Assembly (NCBI GenBank): GCA_951394405.1
Contig: OX596337.1
Coordinates: 310,001-374,000, forward strand
DNA from: Coprinellus micaceus
Taxonomy: Eukaryota; Basidiomycota; Agaricomycetes; Agaricales; Psathyrellaceae
Length of the DNA: 64,000 nt
Reading direction: 5' to 3'
Shown: piece after piece, positions 1 through 11,404 of the stretch
How the letters are laid out: each line of letters opens with the position of its first letter
How positions within the stretch are numbered: the stretch's first letter is position 1
Position numbers and translations under genes: made by a program
The notes under the pieces: model-generated
The model's input: only the letters and a program-made list of their open reading frames with translations
Told to the model about the DNA's origin: nothing
The model's database searches: none

Positions 1-1010
1 CATCGCAAAATTTCGTCGGCCGGAAGGTACTCGGGCTAGGGGACGCGGATCAGCTAGGGTTTAGGAAGCTGAAGAGCATCGTAGCTAGGCCGTACCTGGC
101 GTCAAATCGCCCTGGAAGTTCCCGTCTGCATCCTGGGCGTCAACTTAGCAAGGCGAGTTGCTCGACATGAAAGGTATCATGCATGATGGCGAGGACGACG
201 ATGGTTCGTGGGCTGCGGTTATCTTCTCTTGCTTGCAGGGTGGAACGCAGGGGAAGAGCCTTGGGCAGACATTTTCCCGGTTCGTCACTCAACGCTGTCG
301 CCGCGCAGGAGTGGTAAACGTTTGTTTGGAAAGGGTCGAGGGGATCATCGAGGGCGACGAAGATCCATCGCCGAGCGGGGAAGGGCAACGTCGATCTAAG
401 TTGAGGTGAAGACCTTCGGTGTAAAGCTCTTGCAGCATCGTGGGTGGAGGTTCTCCTGTAGACTGAGAACACGGCCAGAGCGCGAACGACTAGGTTCAGG
501 CACCACTCGAGCGCGTCCTTCTGTCATTCTCGCCATTCCCACCGAACCCTCGTCCACCATCCGCCTTTGGGGAGGGCTCCATGTGTGGATCTTGGCACGT
601 TCGAGGGCGCATCTGTGGTAGATTGGCAATAGAAGAATAGAGGATGTATCTCGGAGCGTAGGTCTAGGCAGAGGAAGGAGTGATTTACAGGTCCTTTGAC
701 GGATGTAGAGCCGGAGAAGCTTGAGCTGCTCGCCGCTCGTAGATGTTCGAGTATCGTTCGACATGGGGCCATGGGCTTCGATCCGTAGCCTGCGATTCCC
801 ATTGAGTTGGCTAGGCACCTTTTGGAGCGGAGCTTCGTAGGGTGGCAGAGCGAGGGTCTTGTGGTTGTTGAAGAGGAGGAAGCGCCGGCAGCGTCGTCGA
901 CCCGAGAACTGATCCGGTTTGTGGCTGTGCTTGGCGGCGCTACTCGATTTTTCAAAGCTTTCCTCGGGCCTTCACCTTCCTCTCTCGTCCCTGCCTCTCT
1001 TCGGCGAGAG
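1..1010 (-). repeat. Decayed repeated block, copy A
   Basis: This stretch is a diverged copy of sequence found again near 43.4-44.3 kb (copy B), 45.5-46.4 kb (copy C) and 56.2-57.3 kb (copy D). Shared landmarks on the plus strand include the run around 110 (TACCTGGCGTCAA, also near 43470) and the run around 330-420 (GGGTCGAGGGGATCATCGAG, then CTTCGGTGTAAAGCTCTTGCAGCAT). Another lies near 915-935 (GTTTGTGGCTGTGCTTGG, also near 46300 and 57195). The longest open frames are on the minus strand but are frameshifted against the other copies, so I read this as a decayed member of a minus-strand gene or repeat family. I do not recognise the original product. Confidence 0.6.
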
Positions 1011-2545
1011 TTTCTGGTTTCCCGTCTCCCACCCGAAATATGCTGTTCTAGCTCTCTCGCTCTACCGATGCCCTAGGAAAGCTCTTCTTCATCTCAATTG
1101 GCGTTCTGGTTCTTTCCGCCTCTGTCAATGTCCTTGGGGCCTCCGAATTCCCGACCCCGGTAATTTCAGTACACTCCCCCACCACCGAAAGTTAGTGTAA
1201 TGCCACTTGCTGCTCGAAGACACGAAGATGGGGTACCTCCAGAATATGGTTATAACCTGGGCTCTTTAGCAACTCGTTGGCAACGGGTTGAAAGGTTCTC
1301 AGTAATCAGAACCCACCGCCTCGATTCTGGCGGGGACTCCAATGCTTTGATATGGCAAGTATTTTCGCGAAAATGAATACCAGCACGTACAGGTACGCGT
1401 GGCGAAGCCTCTCCTTCGAATTCCCGAGAAACGTCGAAAAGGAGAGTGGGAATAGTTCAAGGTTGTGCTCGCGACTTTCCGGCGTAGCAGCATGAATATG
1501 ACGGTCGTGGTCGCGATCCATACCCAATCGGCCTCTTCTAGCGAAGGCCCACTGAGCCTTGACCTTTAGGACGGTATCATCGACTTCGAGTACCCCTCCC
1601 TTCGCTGAAAGGCCGGTCTTCGAGGCAGGGCGTTCATGGTCCACGGTTTCCGCTCCTTGCCGGAGAAGGTGAACGTTCCCTTGGAGAGCGCTTCCAAGCT
1701 CGGCGAAGCACGTCTGGCTCGGTCGAGCTGGTTAACGATGGGCTATTGAAACACGTTCGATGGGCAAAAGCAAGTACAGTTCTACGAGATACACCCTCAG
1801 TGCGTACTAATAGATATGACTAGGCGGAAAGTGACCCTCATCCCCCACAGACCAACTCACTCCGTCTTTATCCCCAGGGACCGAGATTCGCCTTGCACAA
1901 GAAGGTCGTGGGGCCCTTCACTCCGCTACCGTCTCTCCTATTCACATGGAAGGACTGGCATTGTCGAGGCTTCCCCCAGTTCGATCTCTTACACGACGGC
2001 CACGGTACGCGACATCTACCTTTCGAGCCGGTGCGTCATACCGATTCCCCTATTTAAGACACAATCCCTCGACGGTGTCGATATCTCCTACGCCATCGAC
2101 AAGCATGGGGTGTTTCTCACAGGATCCAAGGACCACTTTGGCGACCCGATAGACGTGGACTCTCGCTAGCTGGCGACGAAACCAGCGGGCCATGTTCGTG
2201 AGCTCATGGCGTCGAACCGAATTACCCTCGCTTTTTTGCCCGGGCACTGTGCACCGTTCTCTGGCCGCCTCGTTCCGTGCTTCGGTCGTTCGGATCACCG
2301 TCAGAGTGATATCGTTCCGTCTCTACCCCTCCTGGGACACGATTCATGCTGCCAACGCCGGTGGATCGACTCCTCCGATAGGCACCGAACGCAGGTAATG
2401 GCCCCTATTATTGCAGCTGGTTATGTGTGGGCCACGCCCTGAAAGCAATTCGAACATTCGTATTCACCGACTACATGACGAAGAGAGCCCTGACTAGCGA
2501 GAAACCGACCTATACATCGACGACGCAGCATACTCCGTAGCCCCT
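1011..2545. other. No gene recognised
   Basis: Short open frames occur on both strands (for example 1816-2169 plus, 1306-1644 minus), but none shows a motif I recognise or a splice pattern linking it to others. A small multi-exon gene could be hidden here. Confidence 0.4.
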
Positions 2546-3493
2546 TCAGGTGGTTGGTTGAGAAGCTGTGTGCTGGGGTAAAAGCGCGACGTTCGATCCC
2601 GCAGCGGTGGCATTCGCTGAGCTTGTTGCCTGAGATAGAGCAGGACGATCATTCACTACCCCTCTCTGACTGCCACGGGACCCAGCTCCGTCCTTGAGGA
2701 GTTGCCATATCCAGTACAGCGCCGGAAGGAAGACGTAAAACGTAAGAAGGGCGGCGACGACTTTCAGCGCTACTCGTTCCTCAACAGCGATGTACACCAC
2801 AATCAAGAGCAACAAGGAGACGATTCCCCCGATGAACGAGAAGAACCCTGCGTAATTCAAAGCCTCGATCAATGAATTCGTGTGGATGACGATGATACGA
2901 TACGCACAATGCTGCACGAGGAGATCCATCTCCAGCCCTCTGCTATACTCCTTCAGCAACTGGGGGACCTGCCGGGTACGTGCATCGTTTCGATTGGAGA
3001 CATCGCCTGATAGTGGTGGGAGCGTAGCCGCCCGATATTGGATCTCTCCCAAGGCGTCTATAATGAGGAATCCGCTGAGGGTGGCTCCGATGTTGAGGAA
3101 CATGGCGATGTAGCAGAGGGCGACCATCGCGTCTTTGGTGCCGGTGCCCGTACTCTCTGAGTAGCTATCTGGGCTTTTGAAGAACCCGTACAGCTGTGAC
3201 GCCGCGCCAGCAAGGAGACCGGACTATCATTGAGGGCCGTGTCAAGCTAGTCAGCGTAATCGGGGGAATCCAGCACGGTAGGAACCACGTACGACGACTG
3301 CGGCACTCTGGAACGTTATCTGCCAGCCATCCCGGATTGACCGAACCGTCGGCGGTAGGTCGTCTATGTACCTAGATGAGTCCAGATACACCTTTCTCGA
3401 AATTGGGCGACCCACATTGTAGGTCCGTGTGCCCGGGCATCCGCTGGTGCTCAGTAATCGCGTTATTCTGCCGATTTGACTGTGTAGGGGCAA
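2546..3493 (-). CDS. Four-helix membrane protein, basidiomycete-specific family
   Basis: Two exons are clear. The upstream one ends at 3293 with QSAAVV. A 69-nt GT-AG intron covers 3224-3292, and the downstream exon runs 3223-2546, opening with SGLLAGAASQLYGFFK. The joined frame gives an aqueous N-terminus (RYIDDLPPTVRSIRDGWQ) and a first hydrophobic stretch over the exon junction. A second is around CYIAMFLNIGATLSGFLI, and two more are near GFFSFIGGIVSLLLLIVVY and VVAALLTFYVFLPALYWIW. The C-terminus is a Ser/Ala/Thr-rich tail. I recall this layout as a common unnamed integral membrane family in Agaricomycetes, with no known function. Two decayed relatives lie at 38.1-38.5 kb and near 40.7 kb. 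The 3493 start is the first ATG of the exon, and a further upstream exon is possible. The gene points away from NACHT gene 1. Confidence 0.7.
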
Positions 3494-4223
3494 GTACTTA
3501 GGGATGATGGCCGTTAGGAGGTGAGTTTATGTGGTCACTCAGAAGGAGTAGGGCATCGCAGCGCAGGGTATGTCACTTGGTGGCGTTGCTGTGATTCATT
3601 AGCCCTCATCTGGCACTTACATGAGTATGCTGGATGCATTTTGCGACTGTCCCGAGTGAGCGTACAGAGCTGTGATACTGTGCCCCTAGACTGTCCTGAC
3701 CCAGGGGTATCCGATATTGAGGAGAAAGGTCGTCCTCATGGAATGGGTAGAGCGGGAATGACAGGTTCCACAGCGGGAGCCCTCTCATTCGAACCCCAAC
3801 CCGTGGGCATGTGTCCCATCTTGCTGCAACGACGCTGATGCACTTATGGAGAACGCAGTTCTCCGCAGATGACACACTCAATTTGTCTGTCAAGGGGCAT
3901 GCCACCAACTTGTCACTACACATCTAAGTTGTCTTCTGAAATGAGGTTAACGGCCATGATAAGGCCGTGGGAACAATGCAGCTGCCCCGAACCTCATGCC
4001 TGTGTTGCTTTTCAATTTCAATCTCGACATCGGAGAACAGCACCTATGGTCCTTTCGAGTATCATCCAGTGTTTCCCGTGCTATCGAGATTCTTCAGAGG
4101 ATGTCGGTGCCCCCCCGGAGTCCCCACTAGCAGGGACGCAACTAGATGGTAAGCCTCGTCGAACTGTTAGGTCGAGAGCACGTCAATGGAACTTAAGCGT
4201 CTCGTACATTCTCCTGTGTCTAG
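3494..4223 (+). other. Interval before NACHT gene 1, with a probable 5' exon and intron
   Basis: A plausible 75-nt intron lies at 4149-4223 (GTAAGC to TCTAG). It would join an upstream exon ending at 4148 (frame ...PPESPLAGTQLD) to the first well-supported exon of the NACHT gene. I cannot fix the initiation codon. The rest of the stretch shows nothing I can assign. Confidence 0.4.
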
Positions 4224-7200
4224 TTCCAGGTCCGATTCCGACAACAAGCCAACTCTTGGAGTACCCACAAGATATCCGTCCGCCAGATGACTTGCAAGAG
4301 GAGCCCGCCGGGCCCCTGGCCCTTTCGCCGTCTCAAAATCCACCTATACCCGTAGCCAGCCTCGAAACGCCGGCACCAGAGCCCCTTGACGCTGAAGGTC
4401 GTCGCTGTGAGTAATAAGTTGCCTGGATCTGGGTGTAGAGCTAAAGGTCCTCACTATGTTACCCCAGTACTGGACTATTTGAGAGAGAAATCGTCACTCG
4501 AAGCTGTATCATACGCAGAGGCAAGGGCAGATGAGGGCAGATGCCATCCCGAGACAAGGGTCAAAGTCCTGAACGATCTGGAGGCCTGGTCTGCCGGCGA
4601 GGGTCCATGGAAGGATGTCGAACTGCTCATCCTTACTGCTCCAGCCGGCCATGGGAAGAGCGCCATCATGCAGACCTTCTCAGACCGCGTGGTGGAGAAC
4701 GCGAAAGAAAACGATACCCGTCCTGTAATCGCGACATTCTTCTTCAAGGCCACCGTCCTGGAGCAGAATCAGCCGAAGGCGTTGGTGACCACTCTCGCCC
4801 ATCAAATCGCAGCAAAATGCCCATCCCTTCAGCATCGCATCGTCGCTGTCATCCGTGGCGACACCGGAATCTTCTCAGCATCCCTGGAGTATCAGATGAA
4901 GCACCTCCTAGTCGAACCCATAGCCAGTGCGAGCGCTACTTCCCCCAGTCCTCCTGTCGCGGTCATCTGCGCAGTGGACGGGCTCGATGAGTGCAATGGA
5001 GAAGAAGTTCAATCTCGAGTGATCCGCCTTCTACACACCTTATCCACGACCCCGAGGGTTCGCATTGTCCTTGCCAGCCGGCCAGAGTACGCCATCACGA
5101 CTGCTATCCAACGGGGGATGTCGGGGATGCTGCACGTTGATCTGAACAAAGGTGACACTGCGGAGGACATCTACAAGTTCGTTTGGGCAAAGTTGGTAGA
5201 AATTCGCATTGCGTCTCGACTCAAGATTGATCCCCTCACCTGGCCGTCTGAAGGAGATGCCCGGGAGCTATCCGATTACTCCTCAGGCCAGTTCATCCTC
5301 GCTGCTACGGCTATGAGATACGTGGGCGACAGACGTCACGATCCAAAGGAGCGCCTAAGGGAAGTTCTCACATTGTGCAAACCTTGGGGAGCAACTGGCT
5401 CTGATGTAACGAAGACGACAGTGGATTTCACCCAAGCATTTGGCGCTCTGGACACTCTGTTTACAAGAATCCTTGAAAACGCTGGGCACAACACTGATCC
5501 CAAGGACCCGAAGCAGGGACAACTAAAGCTTGCTTGCTTGGTGTGGATGCTGACGAAGACTTTACGGCTCTCGCCCTTCAATTTTGGTGTGGACCCCTGG
5601 ATGGTACCCCTTTGGGTCCTTGAAGAATCCCTAGGTCTACAAAGAGGAGGGATCACTCGCGAGCTCACCGATCTGCACTCTTTGCTTGAGGTGCCAGAGG
5701 ATCCCTATTCATGCGACGATATTTGTGCGCATCATAAATCATTCCTTGATTTCCTTGGAGATCCTCGAAGGTCTGGCCATTTGGGAAATATACCTCAAAT
5801 GGCTGAGGATCAGTTTGACATGATGGTCAAAGCCCATCTATGCTCTCTGACTGTGAATGGTGAGTTGCCCTACTGCCTATGGTAGGGTGCCTAGTACCTT
5901 ACTGACCTTGGAGACTTCCAGGACTCAAGTCTATCATATTGGCTCAACCCAACAGGCCTCACATTCTTCATTACCTGCGGGCAATACGTGGACCACAACT
6001 ACTGATCAAGAATGTCAACACTGAGGTCTGGGGGGATCTCGCGGCTTCCCTGAATACGTGGGAAACACTATGCCTCACAATATGGGTTTCTGGTTTGTCT
6101 TGGGGGTCCCCTGGGACGATGGGGCTTTTTCGCGATGTGAGTCTTGAAATTCAACACAAACCCAAGTTAGAATCACTAACTGTGGGTCTTTTGTCAGGAG
6201 GTACAACCAGGCAACACTATTCCTGGAATCAGCCACGAAAATCTTGGAAAAGCGCCTTCAGTCACAGATGCGGACCTTAATGGTTTAAAAGCTCGGCTGA
6301 AAGATCAAGGAAATCTGGTGCCCAAGGAGGCCTTTACATATATCCCAGCACTTGGTTCACCCAGCACATCCTACAGCTGGATGACTGCCATGAACAAGAT
6401 CGACCTGTTGCCGTGGCCTTCAGCAATCCGCACACTAGTGCTCCTTTGGAGACCCACTCACCGCGAATTCCATCAGGTTCAGCAGCCTTCTGACCAGCAG
6501 TTTACCACAACATCTGATTTGCTCCCCCCAGAGCAATCTCAGATTGTGTTCATTGTTGGGTCTCCTGGCTCTGGAGAACAAGACTTTCTCGAGGAAGCAT
6601 TTTCCCATCCTCAGTCAAGCGATCCTCTAGTGGACATCATCATCATACCAGAGAGTGATGGCCTGAGCTTTAAATCACTGTGGGTACTGGGGCCCCAGTT
6701 TCGCAATGACAACGACAGCTCGTTTTCATCACCGTTCAAGCATGAAGAACTCATGGCCAACATCCCACTGCCTCTTCAAGACACTCTCCCTCTCTTTCAA
6801 AATTGGGCTGCATGCTGGAAGGCAAAGCATAAGAGTGTGGCCTATCACCCGCATTTCCTCTTCCACGGGCTTCATGCACTATCACTAGAGCATCAAGGAG
6901 TATTGCTCAACCTGATTTTGTTGGAGGGGGGACTGTCACATCCAACTGGAGGGCCTCCTTTGTTCATCACCATCACTAGTCTCCCAACATGGGCATTAGC
7001 AGACAAATTGGACCATTTCTCAGGTCCTAGGGTCTACTACATCAACCTCGACGATATGAAGGCAGACCCTGCATTGCTTGAAGCAATTCTTGTGTGCTGG
7101 GGAAGGCTTCTGCCTCTCAAGTTCTCCAAATTGGCACGGATCCTGGCTAGTTCCCCAAGACTAGGCCACCATCTCAAGATGATCAGGCAGCATCTCAGTG

Positions 7201-7328
7201 GCCTTGGGATTATCCCTGGAGTCTTGGCTAGGCTCTTGAGCCGTCTGGAGCCAATTTTTGCTGTACCAGAGGCTGAAGCGTGGCAGTTGATTGACCAGCA
7301 CTTTGGGGATCCATCCTTGGAGGTGTAG
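4224..7328 (+). CDS. NLR-like STAND protein: NACHT core plus degenerate second P-loop module (gene 1)
   Basis: Exons 4224-4406, 4468-5859, 5922-6136 and 6198-7328 join in frame across introns of 61, 62 and 61 nt, giving about 970 residues plus an unresolved N-terminus. After a Pro-rich leader comes a NACHT core: Walker A APAGHGKS (about 4638-4665), Walker B ICAVDGLDEC (about 4966-4995) and sensor-like LASRPE. A winged-helix-like middle and the AHHKSFLDFLGDP motif follow. The last exon holds a second P-loop, GSPGSGEQ (about 6558-6581), in which the Walker A lysine is Glu. Then come FLFHGLHAL where Walker B should be and TSLP where TSRP should be. STAND NTPases are ATP-driven oligomerising switches, and in fungi some act in allorecognition or cell death. 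No ankyrin, WD40 or TPR repeats are present. Splice positions match those of gene 2 at 51-54 kb, which supports the model. The two genes are paralogues. Expression is untested. Confidence 0.82.
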
Positions 7329-7953
7329 TGCAATAAGTGTGGAGGGCTGGGAGGCGGCGTGGGAGGTGGTCCCTTCATGAAGCATTGACAATCAGTCAGT
7401 GGGGGTGTGAAGTTCACCCTTACCCAAAATTGTCACTTAGTCCTGGCATGTTTTGCCTTTCCCATTCACACTCTTGTTCTACTTTCCTTATGACCATCTT
7501 ACACAACTCTACATATCACTTCACACCCTGGTGTCTCAAGTTCCTGTCCATGCTTTTTGTAGAGCTAGCACTATCTAAGCACAGTGATAGGCAACTATGA
7601 CTTACTGAGAGAGTATAGGTAAGAGGCTACTTAAGTGACTACTTGGTAGAGTGGATAACTTGTTATATTTGATAGAGGTAGGGTACAGGTATTTATATGT
7701 ACAGAGGAGTGTGACGCCACAGATGTGACATCTACAGCTTTAGTAAGAATGTCATCAGTGTGAGTCAGGTATGACAAATGCTGTAAGGTGCTGTGAGTTG
7801 GCGCTTTTCCGCCCCACGCACGTGACGGTGGCTATGCCAGCCAGGCCCGGCAAAACTCGGCATTTCGACCTTACAAAGCACGGAAAACGTTTTGAATACA
7901 TATTATTATGAGTAAATAATAAATGACGGTACTTCCATATTGAGAGAAAGACT
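7329..7953. other. Intergenic, no gene recognised
   Basis: This is the 3' side of NACHT gene 1. It is AT-richer than its surroundings toward 7600-7930, and I see no ORF or repeat that I can name. Confidence 0.4.
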
Positions 7954-8721
7954 TCAACGTTCAACCCACCTGTGCAGGGCGTCTGCATGTATGAGGGTGG
8001 CGATTTCAATATTCTTGCCCTTTACGGGAAGAAACCGCTTAAAGCAGATTTCCTTGAGTTGATTCCTGTTGAGGGAACCGAGGTAAGCCAGGTCCAGAAG
8101 CTTGGGATCTTCCGAAGCGATGGGCACAGCCACCACAAATGAATTAGGCGCCGGTGGTGGTAATGACTGAGGAGTGTTGATAGCGGGCATTGCAAGTCTC
8201 GCAACTGGCGGTTGAAAAGCAAGCGAAGGTGTCGTGCCTCCAGGGTGATGGAATCGAGCAGGAGCAGGTGGATTGAAGGTTGAGGTTGACGGGGGGAGTA
8301 GGGGATAGGGCGCGAGCATCTGACTGACAGGTGCCGGCATGACATTGACAGACATTGGTGCGGCGGGCATGGCAGGTGCGACAGGATGTACTGCGGCTGG
8401 CAGCTGGCTTGCAAGGGGAACAAGAGCATCTCCAGCTGCCTTCTTGCCAGAGCTTTCTCCTCCACAATAGGCGTCTGTGAGCTTTCTCTTCTTGGATTTA
8501 GGTTGGACGCCCATAACATCGCGAGTCTCGGACCAGCTCTTTTGATTTGGAGCCACCTTTTTCTTCTCTAGAAAGAATAGATTCTCGCTAATTGCAGAAA
8601 GAAAAACTGCCGCCTCGTGGTCAAATTTCTCAAGGATCTCCAAGGATGCGCATGAATCGTCGTTTAGGTGCTCAGTGATCAAACAAGTCTTCCACATGAT
8701 AGATTGCACATATTCGTCCAT
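7954..8721 (-). CDS. Putative nuclear protein with C-terminal SAP-like motif
   Basis: This is an uninterrupted 255-codon ORF starting at an ATG. The N-terminal ~70 residues look helical. A basic cluster, PKSKKRKL, would serve as a nuclear localisation signal. Residues of about 110-205 are Pro/Ala-rich and probably disordered. The C-terminus (LGSLNRNQLKEICF, then a Gly-Lys turn VKGKNIEIATLI) fits the two-helix SAP fold, which binds DNA in chromatin proteins. That assignment is by eye only. The ORF ends in HRWVER at a stop directly after a possible 5' splice site (CAG then GTGGGT), so the true gene may continue downstream. It sits between a NACHT gene and transposon debris, so a captured or transposon-linked origin is possible. 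Confidence 0.5.
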   Translation of the reverse strand: MDEYVQSIMWKTCLITEHLNDDSCASLEILEKFDHEAAVFLSAISENLFFLEKKKVAPNQKSWSETRDVMGVQPKSKKRKLTDAYCGGESSGKKAAGDALVPLASQLPAAVHPVAPAMPAAPMSVNVMPAPVSQMLAPYPLLPPSTSTFNPPAPARFHHPGGTTPSLAFQPPVARLAMPAINTPQSLPPPAPNSFVVAVPIASEDPKLLDLAYLGSLNRNQLKEICFKRFLPVKGKNIEIATLIHADALHRWVER

Positions 8722-8915
8722 CTATTTTTCTGTCTACGCGACATCCGTGCCGCACGGCGCTGAGCACGTGACAGTATCTGGTCCGTGCACGAGGGGCGGA
8801 AAGTCAAAGACTGGTGCTGTGGAGTAAGTAGTAAGCACATATGAGTAAGGCTGTAAGGCCTTCTAGAACGATCTGGAATAAACCTGCAAGACCAGATAAG
8901 ATAAGGTATATTCAA

Positions 8916-10273
8916 CACCTTCAAAGACTACTTTGAGAAGGCTCTCGGGTACAGCATTGCATTTCCTGACACAAGCAACACACAGTTTCAATCGCACTGC
9001 AATGCGGCTGCTGAACTAATCTTTCATCTGGACATCTACATCGCATTCCTCCAGTTCATCCATGACAAGAAAGGTGATGGCACGTTTAACCACATGGAAC
9101 TCAATGTATACTGCAGGCTCATGAACATTCCCATCCATACGGAGCTCTGTGTGCTCACACTCTATGGCAAAATTCTCAGCAAGCTGTACATGTTGGAGGT
9201 CCAGCCAGGGGGGAGACAAGTGTGTCAATGTGCTGACTCTTTCCGATTTGCATGAACGAGTTCTCAAATTTTGTGACAGGTTGGCAGAGAATCCCAGTCT
9301 TGTGCTATTAGCAGAGGACAGTGCTTATCTGACTGGGACACTCAACGGCAAACTCTGGGACCAACCAGACATTATATATGCCATCTGGGCATGATCTCCA
9401 ACACTTTCTCATCTGCAAGGGCATGTCAAGGCATTTTTTGAAGGTGCCCTCATGGTCTGGAAACACTTGACAAAGGAATTCAGTAGTGGGGGGAAGATTA
9501 ATGGCCTGATGGAAGTAGAAAGGAACTTGGAGGTGTATCTATCATTTTTATGCATAATTTCGGTGTAACTGCCTGTGGGGGATTATCCAAAAAACGCTTT
9601 TTTGCCTGGTGCATTTATATAAGCAATACCACCTCCAAATAAGGAAACTGAACATCCAATCATGTGACATAAGTATTTTTCCATTTGCAGCAGTCCCCAC
9701 ATTCCCACATGGGTAGCTCCCTCCCTCCCACAGCCCCCAATGTGAGACCATCAGTCACATCCATGGGGCCCCCGTTCCTTTCTGCCGCTCATGGTTTGCT
9801 CGGCCCAAGGGCCTCAATTTGACAGGCGTATGGTGGTGTGTGGGTCCACCAGGTGGGCCACATTCTAAGAATAAATTTTATTTGAGCCCGTTTGACATGG
9901 GTTTCGAGACCACACAACAAAAAATGTGGTTTTTTGATCTATTCTACATACAGTGCTGATGTCAATGAGGGGCAGGCACAAACAGATGCTCCTCCTGCAT
10001 TGGGAGAGGTGCATCACCCATTAGAAGCAATTCTTTCTTACAGTGTGCAAAATTATGCAAAGTACACTCTGATCTAGGCCCCTAGGGCAAAAAGTGAATT
10101 ATGGATAATGCCCTGCATGCAGCTATAAGGGTTTTATGCATAATAATGACCCATACTCATGGAACTCAATATTCATTAATGCCACCAAGGACCACAATGA
10201 AGGCCTTCTCAGCACTGCCCACATCTATTCCCAGAATAATGCGACCATGTCAGTGTCCAAGATGAATGCCAAG
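8916..10273 (+). pseudogene. Decayed multicopy Agaricomycete ORF (DHNEG family), cut by an LTR
   Basis: Conceptual translation in one frame from about 8916 gives an LKDYFEKALGYSIAFPDTSNT-like start, then AAAELIFHLDIYIAFLQFI, then FNHMELNVYCRLMNIPIHTE. Pieces in shifted frames follow: FCDRLAENPSLVLLAEDSAY (about 9280), EFSSGGKINGLMEVERNLEV (about 9477) and ATKDHNEGLLSTAHIYSQNN (about 10170). I recall this order of motifs from a very abundant unnamed protein family in mushroom genomes that is associated with transposons. The function is unknown to me. The copy is broken by frameshifts. The interval 9555-10130 does not fit the family and may be an insertion. The reading ends abruptly at NAKCY, where an LTR begins. 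Confidence 0.5.
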
Positions 10274-10617
10274 TGTTATGCTTCGCTTCACATGACCTAT
10301 AATATGTTTATATCTTTTTCTTGTCAAGGACTTATTCTTTTTCTGTCAACAAACTCATTTGTATTAGTAATTGTGTTTTGGTTAAGTAGTTGACTTTTAG
10401 TGACTTGTTATTACATTTTGTGCAGTCATATTACACTTGACTCACATTTGACTCATACTTAGTCTGCCTAGACTAAGTCTGACTTGTCTCTGACTGTACA
10501 TTGACTCATATGTATATTGACTTATAGAATTAGTGACTCATAGCGACTAGTATCTGTGGGTATATGAACCCTCTAGATTAGGCCCATGTACTTCAGCTTG
10601 TTATACTTTCCCCCAAC
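10274..10617 (+). repeat. Older LTR, 5' part, interrupted by element 1
   Basis: It starts TGTTATGCTTCGCTTCAC, resembling the minus-strand start of the element 1 LTR and the start of the element 2 LTR. It contains a TATA-like run at 10561 and the decamer AGCTTGTTAT at 10595-10604, 34 nt downstream, as in both relatives. It stops at the 5-bp target duplication of element 1. The remainder presumably continues at 18688, but I could not find its end. Confidence 0.6.
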
Positions 10618-11364
10618 TGTTACGACCTCGATGAGGGAGTTGGTGTTGTCCGTCACTGGTCGGCTTCTTAGTCGTACTATCCCCCTATTCCTAATAGCTT
10701 CTGGGATGTCGCGCGGGTCAGTCACACGTCTATTGGTCAATAGAACGTTGCACTGGTATCAGACTTGATCGTTCTTCTATGACACGTCAGGGGTCCACGG
10801 ATACTCTCGGATGCTTACTAGTTTGGCGATCTTCTAGTCAAGTCCGGCTTACAGATGCTCCCTAGTTTGGCGGTCTCCTAGGCAAGTCTGGCGTCGTCAC
10901 ACGGCGGGTTCACTACTAGACAATAGTGGAGTGTGGAAGGTTCTCAGTGGCGTTCACTGTCTCGGCTGTGGTGTGTGATGCGAAGGGAGTCTTGTGGAGT
11001 TGCGGAAGTCTTGCAGGAGCTTATTGGGGGGAGAGCGGCGTAGTGGAGTGGGCGAAAGGGGACTAAGATTAAAGTATAACAAGCTAAGCTACATGGGTCG
11101 TACTACGGGGTATTTATACCTAATTGGTGTGAGTCACAAGATAGCTGCGTATGACGAATAGTGAGGTAATAATGGGGTAAGTGGAGTAAATAGTGGAGCG
11201 CGTGGAGTAGGTAGTGGAGCGCGTGGAGTCTGGGTCAAGGGTAGCTGCGGGGTAGCTGCGGAGTCCTACATCACTATGAGTCATAAAAAGAGAATAAAAA
11301 CGAGAAAAGAAATAAAGGTGGTCGTGCGTAGGTAGGAGGGGAGGTTGTGAAGCGAAGCGTAACA
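10618..11364 (-). repeat. Element 1 3' LTR
   Basis: This 747-bp copy is nearly identical to 17941-18687. It is preceded on the minus strand by a polypurine tract (GAGGGGGGTAT, about 11365-11375). Confidence 0.92.
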
Positions 11365-11404
11365 ATACCCCCCTCACAAGATTTGAGCCCCTGGCTCGAA
11401 TGGT

